Positions 26,971 through 38,358 of a stretch of DNA of 64,000 bases are shown piece by piece. The DNA is from Bolinopsis microptera (Eukaryota > Ctenophora > Tentaculata > Lobata > Bolinopsidae): positions 8,904,902 through 8,968,901 of the forward strand of contig NC_087076.1 in the NCBI RefSeq assembly GCF_026151205.1, read 5' to 3'. Position numbers and translations under genes: made by a program. Numbering within the stretch: position 1 is the first letter of the stretch; every line of letters begins with the position of its first letter. The notes beneath the pieces were generated by a model, which was not told where the DNA came from, did no database searches, and worked only from the letters and a program-made list of their open reading frames with translations.

Positions 26971-27450
26971 GACATTGGTTGATAAAGCTTTTATCAAACG
27001 TTGTGCAACACGTTGGCATTAATTTGCCGGTTCAGGATTTTTAGTAACTTTATAAATTTCTTACCTGAACATTTGGGTATTTTTAAAAACATAATGAGTT
27101 TGTTTTTCCAACTTCCAATAAACTAATCAAAACCGGGTTCATTTGAGTTGAATGTTTTAAAAAATCTTTAGCTTAATTTTACTCCCCTTCTCCACAACTT
27201 TATAAAGTTGTACAGATAAACTACAGACTACAGATAATCAGATATACATCATCTGCAGTCTAGGTTTCTATCTCAAACCTTTAGTCGGGTGCGCAATTGA
27301 CTACACTACAATAAAGCTACACACTATCCTGTCACCTTTACATCAAGCTTCACAAACCTGGTGCACACAACAGTACACACAATAAGTGGGAACACAAAGG
27401 TTTTTACCTGGTTAAGGAGACAATTATAGTACAATAACCAGCCCCCGCCC

Positions 27451-27522
27451 CTCGTATATAAATATATAAGCTGGTCCACACACTCCCTCGTATATAAATA
27501 TATAAGTTGGTGGCAAACTCCT
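27451..27522. repeat. 36-bp tandem duplication
   Basis: CTCGTATATAAATATATAAG starts at 27451 and again at 27487. TATATAA-like boxes occur in each unit, but no gene start is seen nearby. Confidence 0.7.
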
Positions 27523-27577
27523 GTTGTGTGATATTGTGTGATATTTGACTCTGTTAAAACTTTGTACTCCCCTTATT

Positions 27578-27920
27578 GAGTTACTAGTGTAACCCGTGCC
27601 TACGGCCGGGACTTCATGACTGTCGCAGTCGAACTGATCGCTCAGTCGAAACCGGCCGCATTAGAGTAAATTTAATTCTGAGCTTCCAACACATATCCAA
27701 TAGTACTATAGTAATACTTAATAGGCAATCTTGCAGCTATACAAAACCATCAATTAAACCACTTACCACCAGCCGATTTAGAAAAACTTTGCTTATTGGC
27801 TTCGTCAGAATTTTGTCTAAACTATACCGAAAAAACCAGTCCCATAACTCTTACCGTTTTCTCGATTAATCCGTTCGGAAATTATACACATACACACATA
27901 CATTTATTGGGATTATTAGT
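27578..27920. repeat. Probable short interspersed element, related to 45.6 kb
   Basis: It opens with ACTAGTGTAACCCGTGCCTA and ends with ACATACATTTATTGGGATTA then TATAGATT. A segment at 45,618-45,935 has a similar opening (ACTAGAAAGCCCGTG) and ending (CATACATACATAC then TATAGTAGAGATT). Shared ends suggest one family. The class is not known. Confidence 0.45.
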
Positions 27921-27927
27921 ATAGATT

Positions 27928-28113
27928 GAGGCAGCGGGATTAGCCTATTTTCCCCCTCTTACATAAGTTGGACCACACACAAGTTGCTAAACTCGTGTGT
28001 GGTCGTGTGTTAAATCAGCTGAGGCAGCGGGATTAGCCTATTTTCCCCCTCTTACATAAGTTGGACCACACACAAGTTGCTAAACTCGTGTGTGGTCGTG
28101 TGTTAAATCAGCT
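27928..28113. repeat. 93-bp tandem duplication with internal hairpin
   Basis: Two essentially identical 93-bp units (27928-28020 and 28021-28113). Each contains ACCACACAC and GTGTGTGGT separated by 14 bases, able to form a stem-loop. Confidence 0.85.
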
Positions 28114-28167
28114 TTAGTGTAGCCTCAAACTCGTGTGTTTCTTTTCCTGCAACATATTTTTACACAT

Positions 28168-28300
28168 TTAGTTTGAGAACCTGGCATTTGGCAAGCAAGG
28201 ATCTGAGAGGCAGGGATAGTGAGGGAGTTGGGACCTCTCTTTTCACTTCACTGTTAGACATTGTTTCTACTCGGCTACGCTTATAGTTGAAATATTTATA
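28168..28300 (+). repeat. Upstream duplicate of the sulfotransferase first-exon/5' UTR region
   Basis: From TTTGGCAAGCAAGGATCTGA to TTTCTACTCGGCTACG this is nearly identical to 29183-29290, which directly precedes the sulfotransferase ATG. The upstream copy diverges just before the start codon and keeps no signal anchor. It may be an alternative 5' exon or promoter, or a dead duplicate. Confidence 0.75.
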
Positions 28301-28346
28301 TAACGTCTGCATTGTACCAACATAATTTGAATTACAGTCTTTACTT

Positions 28347-28612
28347 TATTTCTGCAAAGAGTTGATTTATTTCTGCAAAGAGTTGATTTATTTCTGCAAA
28401 GAGTTGATTTATTTCTGCATAGAGTTGATTTATTTCTGCAAAGAGTTGATTTATTTCTGCAAAGAGTTGATTTATTTCTGCATAGAGTTGATTTATTTCT
28501 GCAAAGAGTTGATTTATTTCTGCATAGAGTTGATTTATTTCTGCAAAGAGTTGATTTATTTCTTCATAGAGTTGATTTATTTCTGCAAAGAGTTGATTTA
28601 TTTCTGCATTAA
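28347..28612. repeat. 21-bp minisatellite, about 12 units
   Basis: The unit is GATTTATTTCTGCAAAGAGTT, with A/T variants at one position, repeated about 12 times. The downstream duplicate (29,487-29,510) has only one such unit in the same relative place, so the array expanded after the duplication. The open frame through it (repeating IYFCKEL) is a by-product. Confidence 0.9.
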
Positions 28613-29302
28613 TAGTTGATTTAAAGTCAATAGGCCGATTCGCAGTTTGCCTCGTTAATCCGTTTGTTTTTATTTTATGACAATATAATATATGAAAAAA
28701 TGGAAAAGAAATTACGAATTGATCGAATTCGCTTTTGTATTATTAGCGATTTTTGGCCCTAGTATTAGTAGAACTAGATGTTGTTACGGGGAAAAATGCC
28801 ACTTTTCTGCAACAAGCCTTTGTGATCTTTTAAAAATCCAAATAACAAATCATCGGACACAAATATGTAATATTTAAAGATCAAGAATCTGGTTAGAAAT
28901 ACAAATGAGGCCTAATCAGTCACGCGCACCACAAATGTGTGTTTTAAACTTTGACATCCTAGAACTCATAGGCCAATCAAGTTACTGTGTCTGTATTCGT
29001 ATTGTGTAAGCAGTCAGATCACATCATCCTGAGCTCTTCTTTCTTGCGTAAAAATGTGTACCAAAATGGACTGAAGCTAGTTCAGTTATGTTATGTTTAA
29101 AGTTTTTACAATGCGCATACGTGTATAGTAGTGGGGGCAGAGTGATAATAAATAATATATTCTTACACATTTAGTTAGCGAGCATAGAGAAACTGGCATT
29201 TGGCAAGCAAGGATCTGAGAGGCAGGGATAGTGAGGGAGTTGGGACCTCTCTATTCACTTGACTGTTAAACATTGTTTCTACTCGGCTACGTTCCTGCCA
29301 GC

Positions 29303-32300
29303 ATGTTCGTGGAGAAGAATACCCTCAGATGTGTTGCAGTTCTTGGTTCGTTGTCCTTGTTACTCCTTTATTTCAGAGATAGTATAGGTGAGAATGATTG
29401 TTGTTGTTTTGTTAAACTTTCATATTTTAAATTTAAATATAGCGTTTGTGTCGGCTTTATACCAGCGTAATTCAAATTATAGCCTTTATTCCTGCATAGA
29501 GTTGATTTAATGTCGGTCTAGGCCAATTCGCATTAAGCTACTTGTCCGATTAAAGGGGGTTAAGACGCATTTTCCCGGAATAAGCCGCTGCCACGTGACG
29601 AAGCATTATGCCTATAATGAGGCTGCAAGATCAAATTAAAAACATGTCCTGGTTTAATGTAAAACAATTAAAGAATTAAGTGAAACAGAACAGCGCAAAA
29701 ATAGTTCTGAGAAGAAAGAAAGTTAAAGGATCAGTCAGTTAAACGTTTTAAAAACATTCGCAATTTATTCGTATATATTTTGATGTTTAATATTAATAAG
29801 GATGTCCAAATCTTTGAAAATCAAATATAGTTAATATAATATGGCTGCCCGCCAGCCGCCATGTTATCATAACTATATTTGATTTTCCGCACATCTTTTT
29901 ATATCTTATCGTAGTATAAGTTGAATTAGTTGAACTGTTAGCCAACCAGATACGTTTTCAGAAGCTGATCTGGCGGGGTGGAAACAGTCACAAGAGTTCC
30001 TCAACATTAACATACACAACGAACAAGTACAAGTTGAGAAAGTACAGAAAGAGGAGTCTCACACATATTCAGAGTTACTCCCCGATTCGACCCCCACCAC
30101 AACAGTAACTTCTACTACTCCTAATTCAACACAGAATAATGACGACTCTTCTGATAAAGAGGAGGAGATTGAAACAGGTAGGAAATTATACCAGATGTAT
30201 ACCAGATGTATACCAGATTTATACCAGATGTATACCAGATGTATACCATATGTATACCAGATGTATACCAGATGTATACCATATGTATACCATATGTATA
30301 CCAGATGTATACCAGATGTATACCAGATGTATACCAGATTTAAACCAGATGCCCTCCCCCACTCCCAGACTGTCCTGCTCCGGGTGTTTTACCCCAGGTT
30401 TTCGTTCTTATAATCAATATCAATAATATCAGATAACGGTACCTGGAACAGTGCAGTTAAAGCAAGAAATCAGAGTTATAAAGGTTCGCTCTCTTTGGAA
30501 ATGGAGGTTATCATAGAGTCCGCTAAAGGTCACCATGTACAGCTTGATGATAGACTCAAGAGGACGATATCTTCCATCGATCAGGTAGTTATTGTTACCA
30601 TGGTAACTGTGATTATACGTAACTATAGTTACCATGGTAAATTTAATAATACGTAAGTTACTATTGATAATACATAGTAACCATGGGAAATGTTACCATG
30701 GTAAATACATAATGATACGTAACTAAAGTTACCATGGCAAATGTAATAATACGTAACTAAAATTACCATGGTAACTCCTCAGAGAAGTGGTGTAGCGCCC
30801 AGTCAGGCAACCCTACGAGACCACATCTCACAACAGTGTAAAACATTAGGACTTGACAACGGAGAGGTAGAAATTAAACCTAGACTAGTTTACTATAACA
30901 CTGAGCACAAGCTCATCTACGTGGCTAACCCTAAATGCGGTGAGTTTAGATGTCAGAAAAGCAATTTTAATTAATTAATGTGAAGCATTATCATTATCTA
31001 GCTAATTTTAATTTTCTTTGATAGATTGCAGTGGTAAGATTAGATTCTAATGTAAACTGGTGGGCCAATTAATTGTTTAATATAATAAAAATAAGCTTAT
31101 AATTATGAGAAGGCTTATTATTACCAGCAGGCAGAATTGACGTATTGTCTTGTTACTAAATCGCCTAAGAAAGTGTTGCCCCAACACTAGTTTTAAATAA
31201 AAGTCCTCGAGGTGACAAGGAAATGATTTCACAGGTAGCACCTCCTTTAAGAAGTTCATGTTGAAACTAGGAGGAGATAAAAGAGAATACTCCGAGATGG
31301 AGGAGGTACACAACGAGGAGAAGAATCCACTTTTAAAGTTAGTCCCACTTCACACAAAGTTAGTCAGATTTCACACAAAGTTAGTCACACTTCACACAAA
31401 GTTAGTCACACTTCACACAAAGTTAGTCACACTTCACACAAAGTTAGTCACACTACACACAAAGTTAGTCACACTTCACACAAAGTTAGTCACACTTCAC
31501 ACAAAGTTAGTCACACTACACACAAAGTTAGTCATACTTCACACAAAGTTAGTCAGACTTCACACAAAGTTAGTCCCACTTCACACAAAGTTAGTCCCAC
31601 TTCACACAAAGTTAGTCACACTTCGCACAAATTTAGTCACACTTCACACAAAGTTAGTCACACTTCACACAAAGTTAGTCAGACTTCACACAAAGTTAGT
31701 CACACTACACACAAAGTTAGTCATACTTCACACAAAGTTAGTCAGACTTCACACAAAGTTAGTCCCACTTCACACAAAGTTAGTCCCACTTCACACAAAG
31801 TTAGTCCCACTTCACACAAAGTTAGTCACACTTCGCACAAATTTAGTCACACTTCACACAAAGTTAGTCACACTTCACACAAAGTTAGTCAGACTTCACA
31901 CAAAGTTAGTCCCACTTCACACAAAGTTAGTCCCACTTCACACAAAGTTAGTCACACTACACACAAAGTTAGTCACACTTCGCACAAATTTAGTCACACT
32001 TCACACAAAGTTAGTCACACTTCACACAAAGTTAGTCACACTTCACACAAAGTTAGTCACACTTCGCACAAATTTAGTCACACTTCACACAAAGTTAGTC
32101 ACACTTCACACAAAGTTAGTCACACTTCACACAAAGTTAGTCACACTACACACAAAGTTAGTCACACTTCACACAAAGTTAGTCCCACTTCACACAAAGT
32201 TAGTCACACTACACACAAAGTTAGTCACACTTCACACAAAGTTAGTCCCACTTCACACAAAATCAGTCACACTTCACACAAAGTTAGTCACATTTCACAC

Positions 32301-34190
32301 AAAGTTAGTCACACTCCACACAAAGTTAGTCACACTTCGCATAAAGGTAGTCACACTTCTTTTGAATAATACACAGTTTACACTCCCTCTGTCCTTCAGG
32401 AGCCTCTGGGAAGCACCTCTAGAGTTGCAAAAGGAAGCTTTGAGAACATACTACAAAGTAACATTCGTCAGAAACCCCTTAGTTCGTCTTGTGAGCGGGT
32501 ACAGGAACAAGATAGTAAGAATTCCTAAGGGGCATTACGTGGACCAAATACAGGTACAGCCCCCGGCCCCCCCCCCCCTGTATTAGTGCTTTTCATGCAA
32601 CAAGTAAAACAAATCCTTTATGTCATGTTTCCAGGGTTTGGACTGGAATTTCCCGCTTAAAGAACCTCCATCACGTTACATTACATAATTTTCTGAAACA
32701 TATATTACATTTACAATAAATTATGCAATATCATAACATTACAATCAACAAAATAAATTTAATCGCAGAATCTCAAATGCAAATAATCGTAAATTAAACA
32801 CAAAAAACAAATAAACATGCAATAAATGAATATACGAATGCGCATCTTTTGTCAACTTACTCCTTCATAAAAGTAGTATGATATAACACTAAACAGCAAA
32901 ACCCGATTTACTGTGCAGTATACATTTTAGGGGGCATACAGTATACACCAAAACTGTCCAACCCAAATGACCTCATAGGAAGCTCAGTAACCATCTAGCG
33001 CAACGTTTCCACACCAAAAATTGTTTTCGAGGATTCCCATTTTTGTAATCGAGCATTTCCTGGTTAAAGTGCATCTTTCGGAAAAGCACAATTTGTTTTG
33101 TTGAGAGGCTATAAGTCAATCATTTCTTGTGATATCGAGCTGAAATGTTGCACGAAGTTTATTCATATCTTGTTCAAGATGTGTGTAAAATCTTGATATC
33201 GTATCGGAAAAGGCTGCGTTTTATAAAATGCACTTTGACCAGGAAATGCTCGATTACAAAAATGGGAATCCTCCACAAAAAATTGTATGGTATGGAAAGG
33301 GTGCGCTAGATGGTCACTGAACTTCCTATGAGGTCATTTGGGTTGGAAAGTTTTGGTGTATGCCCCCTTAAGAGGTAAGGCCTTGATTCAAATAGCAGAA
33401 TTGTCTACGTTTTGAGCTAAGGTTTTTGGGTTAGAAAAAAAAAGAATTAAAAACATGTACCTGGCAGGAGATTATAGCTCAGAACTACGGAGTGGATGCG
33501 GCACTGAGTTGGATGCCAAGGAGGCAGTACCGGCCCTCGTTCGAACAGTTTGTAGAGTACCTTATCTACACGGGAAATGGTAATTAATTAAACATACTAA
33601 TTAATTATTTAGCTAATTGACTTGTTCAGTTAATTACAATGTGTTGATAATATTCGGTTTATGATTGTAAGCTAAGTAGTTGTAACAGTAAGCCTTGTAT
33701 TTGAGAAAATAATGTAAATTAATTAAAACTATTGGGCAGCTAGAGAGAATTACCACTGGGCCCCGTTTGCAGACTATATAGGGTTATGTGGCTCAACAGT
33801 AAAGTACGATCTTATCGCACAGCTCGAAACAGCACATCAGCACGTAGAGGAGATGAAGGAGATGGTAAGTTAATCTACAAGTTTAGATCTAGGGTGAAAT
33901 ACTGATATTTTAAACCAAGTTTACACTAATTACTAATTACTAAATACTAATTATTACAGGTGCCAAGTTTAAAAGATATTCCCTTTCCCCCGAGCCGGAC
34001 TGAAAGAGCAGCGGATCAGTACAGTTCGGAGGAAGTGACCGCCCTGGCCTTCTCCAACCTGACCGAAACACTGAAAACAGGCGTTTATAAGCTGTACGAG
34101 AAAGAGATCAAATTATTGGGCTATTCACTGATACACGATCAAAACTTTCCCTTTCTCACATCGGCAACTGTTCATTTAGAGGATATATAG
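29303..34190 (+). CDS. Golgi-type carbohydrate sulfotransferase (Sulfotransfer_2 / CHST8-14-like)
   Basis: This family moves sulfate from PAPS to sugars of glycoproteins or glycosaminoglycans in the Golgi lumen. The exons are 29303-29387, 29962-30177, 30433-30584, 30783-30939, 31235-31337, 32400-32553, 33468-33579, 33740-33864 and 33960-34190. All phases match, giving 444 residues. The layout is a short cytosolic tail with a type II signal anchor (CVAVLGSLSLLLLYF), then a Thr/Ser/acidic stem (exon 2), then the catalytic domain. The 5'-PAPS motif NPKCGSTSFKK spans exons 4-5, and the 3'-PAPS motif FVRNPLVRLVSGY is in exon 6. HWAPF...YDLIAQLET (exon 8) and GVYKLYEKEIKLLGYS (exon 9) fit the family's C-terminus. 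The acceptor sugar cannot be told. Introns 2, 3 and 5 each hold a tandem repeat, and intron 5 could be translated through. Intron 6 holds a foldback transposon. Confidence 0.93.
30187..30350. repeat. 11-bp minisatellite in sulfotransferase intron 2
   Basis: The unit TACCAGATGTA repeats about 14 times, starting ten bases after the donor. The unit embeds GTATAC palindromes. Open frames across it are artefacts of the short period. Confidence 0.9.
30595..30776. repeat. Imperfect tandem repeat of palindromes filling sulfotransferase intron 3
   Basis: Units of roughly 34-40 bp each hold the palindrome TTACCATGGTAA or a close variant (six occurrences) and usually TACGTAA. The last one touches the acceptor (CCATGGTAACTCCTCAG). 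The intron is nearly all repeat. Confidence 0.85.
31325..32360 (+). repeat. 21-bp minisatellite that amplifies the intron 5 splice donor, about 48 units
   Basis: Units read CACTTCACACAAA followed by GTTAGTCA. The real exon 5 end reads CCACTTTTAAA then GTTAGTCC, so the unit looks like a copy of the exon-intron junction. Most units keep GTTAGT; four have the donor G changed to T (CAAATTTAGT) and one reads AAAATCAGT. The array is free of stop codons in the gene's frame, where each unit adds KLVTLHT. See the findings. Confidence 0.92.
32930..33367. mobile_element. Foldback MITE in sulfotransferase intron 6, piggyBac-like ends
   Basis: The ends are GGGGGCATACAG... and ...GTATGCCCCC, with TTTA on the left and TTAA on the right. 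Inverted arms share GAGGATTCCCATTTTTGTAA, GAGCATTTCCTGGT and the GACCTCATAGGAAG block. There is no ORF. The TTAA-like flank and GGGGGC start resemble the element at 47,271-48,006. Fragments of the arm also occur at 56,224-56,478. Confidence 0.8.
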
Positions 34191-35415
34191 TTTATTATAA
34201 AGCTATCAATTTTATATTTTAAAGGTACCATTACGAGTTACATGATTGTTGCGAAGAATCAAGAATGAAATTTGCATAAATTTTAATTACAATTAATGAT
34301 TTATTATTGAGATTTGTAAATGATAAAATTTGTATTCAGAAATTTGATTGTTTTAATGTACATTAAACATAAACTGATGACTGGACGTAAACAGCATATA
34401 TAAATTATTTGATGGCAACCACACAAAATCTCGGAGAATTATGGAAATTATTCGACTTTGTATATGCGGAAGAAACAATTCCTCGGTTGTAGATGTTCCA
34501 GATTCCTTCGTTACAGCTGTAAAGTGTGAGTTTTGTAGTATAGTTTGAGTTAAGCAAGGCAATTCGCAATGACGTTTATATGTGAAAAATATCTTGATTA
34601 AGATCAAGAGTAAGAGTTACCAAGTCAAAATATAATGTCGAAAAAATAATCTACACTGTAGAGTAAAGAAATAATCTACACTGTAGAGCAAAGAAATAAT
34701 CTACATTGTAGATTAAAGTAATAATCTACATTGTAGAGTAAAGAAATAAATCTCCAAATGGGAGTTTTTTAGAGGATGAGACATTTTTTAAAGAAGTGCA
34801 CTTTCTAAAACAGCGTTCTGATTATATTAAGTATGCGATAATAAGTAATGAAGTACGAGTAGAAACTGAGTAGAATTAGTAAGTAATAAATGAGGGAAAT
34901 GAAAGTAACATGAAAGAGTGAGATGACTGATGAAAGAAGTAAGAACGGCCAAAATAAGGGTGCTTGGAGCTGGTGAAATAATTATAAACACTGAGAAACA
35001 AACAGTTTGGAAATTATAAAGGAGTAAGGAAACTGATCCTGATACGCACTTTAGGTTCGATTTATAACAGATACAGCTGATACATACATTTTGTACGCAT
35101 ATACATACATATATTTACATGCATTTTACAATTTTACAACCTGATTTTAGGCCTGAAATCGGCGAGCTTAAAAGAAGAAGAAGAATACATCCCTTTTTGT
35201 TGAAGTGCAAATCATAACAAATTATAATTTAATCATCATATTTAACGAGTACGGCTTCAGAGTAATCTCTTTGTACCGGTCTTCTTTATAAGCTCCGTAT
35301 TACAATAAAATCCCATCAGATTCATGTTTTGAAACATGATCGCCATTAGTATACTGTTCCCTTCATTCTTCTTTGAATTTGTTTCTTGATCTGTGATTTT
35401 TCTACGGGGTCAACC
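34191..35415. other. Intergenic DNA between sulfotransferase and transporter
   Basis: It contains a 25-bp tandem repeat (34,644-34,744) and an AATAAA at 34745-34750 that could end the sulfotransferase transcript. The rest is AT-rich with no exon recognised. Confidence 0.5.
34644..34744. repeat. 25-bp tandem repeat, four units
   Basis: Four units of AAATAATCTACACTGTAGAG plus five bases. Each carries the near-palindrome TCTACANTGTAGA. Confidence 0.9.
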
Positions 35416-38358
35416 ATGGAGGACGATTTGAAAGGTACAAAAGTAGTAAGAAGTAAATATTCCGAAAATCAGCCATGCAAGGGAGTCCAGGAGTTCTTTG
35501 ACAACCGCGGAATCAAGTCTTTTACTAAGGTAATTTTTGTGGCACTGTAGCTGTGTTCGCAACTGTTTGTGAGACTGTGCGTTCGAATGTACAAATATTT
35601 TAAAGTTTTAAGACTGTCCAAGATGGAAGTTATTATTTCTTGTAATACTCTAGATATTTGCTTTCATCTTAACTTTGTTAACTAATGTAACTATTTTATC
35701 AATTCTTTGTGAATATTTGACTACTCCCCACATTAGATTGAGGAATGTTACAACTACATAGGACCCTTAGGACGAGCCCAGATATGTTATCTAGTTGTTC
35801 TGAGTCTTCTCAACCTGCTCTCTGCGTACAACTTCCTCATGGCCGTCTTCTTAGTGAGTAATAATTTCATCGTTATAGTTTAAATAATTAGTTACGACAG
35901 CAAACAGTAAAACTTTGTGCTTTGATTGCTACAGTTTTTTAGTACGCAGATAAAGTGATCGTATTATTACTGCCGGCCATCCCTACTATTTTATAATTAT
36001 ATCCTACTCCTACTATGTACTATGTAGGTATGTATTACCAGTAATTACTAATTATGGAAATGTCAAAATAAAACAAAAGTCACCCAAAAATAAAGGTTAA
36101 CCGTTCAGCTGGTGGTGCCGGAATGGGAGTGTAAAGCAGGTAAAGTGTGTGTTGAGGATATGTGTAAGATGCCCCGAGAGAACTGGGACTGGGTGCGGTC
36201 TGACCGGACCATGGTCAGCTACTTCGAGCTGCAGTGTGACTCCAGCTACGCTATCCTGGCGTCTTCGCTCTTCTTTGTTCCTGGAACTGTTGTAGGTTTA
36301 GCTGTCAGTGGGTGAGTAGGAGTTACACAAAACCTGCGGGTATTCTTTATTTCACTCAGAAACAGGTCAACTACTAATTATTTATTACTGTATTTCCATC
36401 AACTGATCCATACTAATTACATACCTGGTGTTAAAATAATTCGTGAAATGTATATAATATGTATTATTCGAACAGGTACCTGTCTGATAAATATGGTAGG
36501 AAGAAGACTCTCCTGTCATCTATAATATTGTCCCTGATTCTGGCTATCGGCCAGACATTTTCATCCTCCTACCCCCTCTTCCTAACCTTGAGAACCTTAT
36601 CAGGTAAATGTTCAAATTACATATCACTTTACAGTTTAACATCAGGATAACCGTATAACTGAGCCTAGTAAAATGTTAAATTGTTGTTACGTAAACTGAA
36701 TTAGAAAATTAGTGTGTACTGTGTTATCTATGATTGTACTCAAATGTCAGGCGTGACGAGCGTTGCTTACATGTCTATTCACATAACATATAGAGACGAG
36801 TTCTTCCCTTCAACAAAACGACCTGTTTGCTATTTCCTCGGGGTAAGTAATGCTATCTAATATTTTGCACGTGCAATTTAAGCGCATTTGGAAGTGCAAA
36901 CGTATGGCGGTATGGGGATATAATTTAATTTTAAACATGCAAATTTGTATGCTCAATTATTGTTAATTCTTTGTTCCAAACCCCAAAACCTTACAAGGAA
37001 GACATCGAAATTGCGATTTTTCAAGTTTATAACTGTTGACGATGATAAGATATATTTTTTTAAATAAATAGAAATAATACAATTTTGTCATTTAAAAGAT
37101 GTATTTGTAATTACAAATCTATTTCTCCATTTCAGTTGTTGTTCAAAACGGCTGGTCTCTTGCTGCTGGCTGGGGTGTACGAGATGTTCACTTCGTGGAG
37201 AGCTCTAAACGGGGCAAGTGCCATTCTCCTTGCTGTTCCACTGCTTGCAATATTCGTACCAGAGAGCCCACATTGGCTGCTCACTAACTCCACTACACAG
37301 GAAACCACTGATGTGCTCCTCAAAATGGCCAGGTTCAATCTCGGACCTGACCACGGTCTGAGAGAGGAACACTTCCAGTTAAAGAAGGTTTCTGAAGGTG
37401 GAGAGAGTGGGGATGTTATGATGATAATAAGGAACCGAGCCTTCCTCATCACCACTCTCAAGTTCTTCTTCCACTGGTTCGTTACAAGTTTGCTTTACTA
37501 CGGCTTCTATTACGCTCTTGATGCCCTCTCTGGAAGTGTTTCTATCAACTTCATGATCATGGGAGCTCTGGAGGTTAGGACACTTTATTTTTACCACTTC
37601 AAACTAACTCTGCATTATACTATCTAAGTGCATTAAAACCCAGATTAACCGTACATTAGAACGGTAATCGGTGTGTAGTCTTGATAAGGAGCTAGTGAGG
37701 GCGGGGGGGGGGGGGGGATGGAGCTAGTAAATTATAATATATTGGAAATAAAACGAAATCCTTCAGTTGCCCATGGCAGCCGCAACAGCGGTCATGATGG
37801 ACAAGATCGGGAGAAGAAAAACTCTTTTTGTGAACCTACTTTTGGTAATGATTTGCTGCGGACTTTCTCTTCTGAAAGTGAGCTTGGTTGGAGCCTGGAC
37901 CGTGAAGAGAGTGGCCTCTATTGTGGGCTCCAAGTGGGGGGTGGCCGCCATGTTCATGATAGTCTATATGTACACTAACGAGGTATATGTTACAGAATTA
38001 ATGTCTTGATGTTATTATAGCTCTTTAAAGTAGAGATACGTTTACAAAATGAATTTATTAGAGTTTAAAATTTCAATTAATTTAACGTTTACAGTTTAAT
38101 AATCAGGTGATGCCGACCTCTATCCGATCAACTGGACTGCATATGTGTTCCATATGTGCTAGAATCGGAGCCTTCATAGCACCATACCTTGTTAAGGCTT
38201 GTAACGACTCGAGCTACTACCTGCTCAACTCTTTGTGTGTGTTGCTGTGCGGAGTCGCTATACTACTAACGTTAGGACTTCCCGAAACCAAGGATAAAAC
38301 TCTGCGAGCTAATCTTAATGATGAGGGTGAAGTTTTCAGGGACGACGAAAAACTTTGA
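35416..38358 (+). CDS. SLC22-like organic ion transporter (major facilitator superfamily)
   Basis: SLC22 proteins carry organic cations, anions or carnitine-like zwitterions across the plasma membrane through twelve helices. The exons are 35416-35529, 35737-35853, 36109-36311, 36476-36603, 36751-36842, 37136-37573, 37767-37982 and 38107-38358. All borders and phases match, giving 519 residues, the usual family length. The N-terminus (IEECYNYIGPLGRAQICYL) and a cysteine-containing extracellular loop (exons 2-3) fit SLC22. The MFS loop 2-3 signature GYLSDKYGRKK spans exons 3-4, and PESPHWLL after helix 6 is diagnostic. A second MFS-type motif, DKIGRRK, is in exon 7, and YTNEVMPTSIRSTGL joins exons 7-8. 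The tail (LPETKDKTL) matches the family. Substrate cannot be predicted. AATAAA at 38644-38649 is a likely poly(A) signal. Confidence 0.95.

Noticed and set aside
28362-28619. Open frame of IYFCKEL repeats
   Set aside because: Product of a 21-bp non-coding minisatellite. No start context or splice partner.
30139-30426. Open frames of YTRCIPDVY-type repeats
   Set aside because: They lie across the 11-bp repeat in intron 2. The true exon 2 ends at 30177 in another frame.
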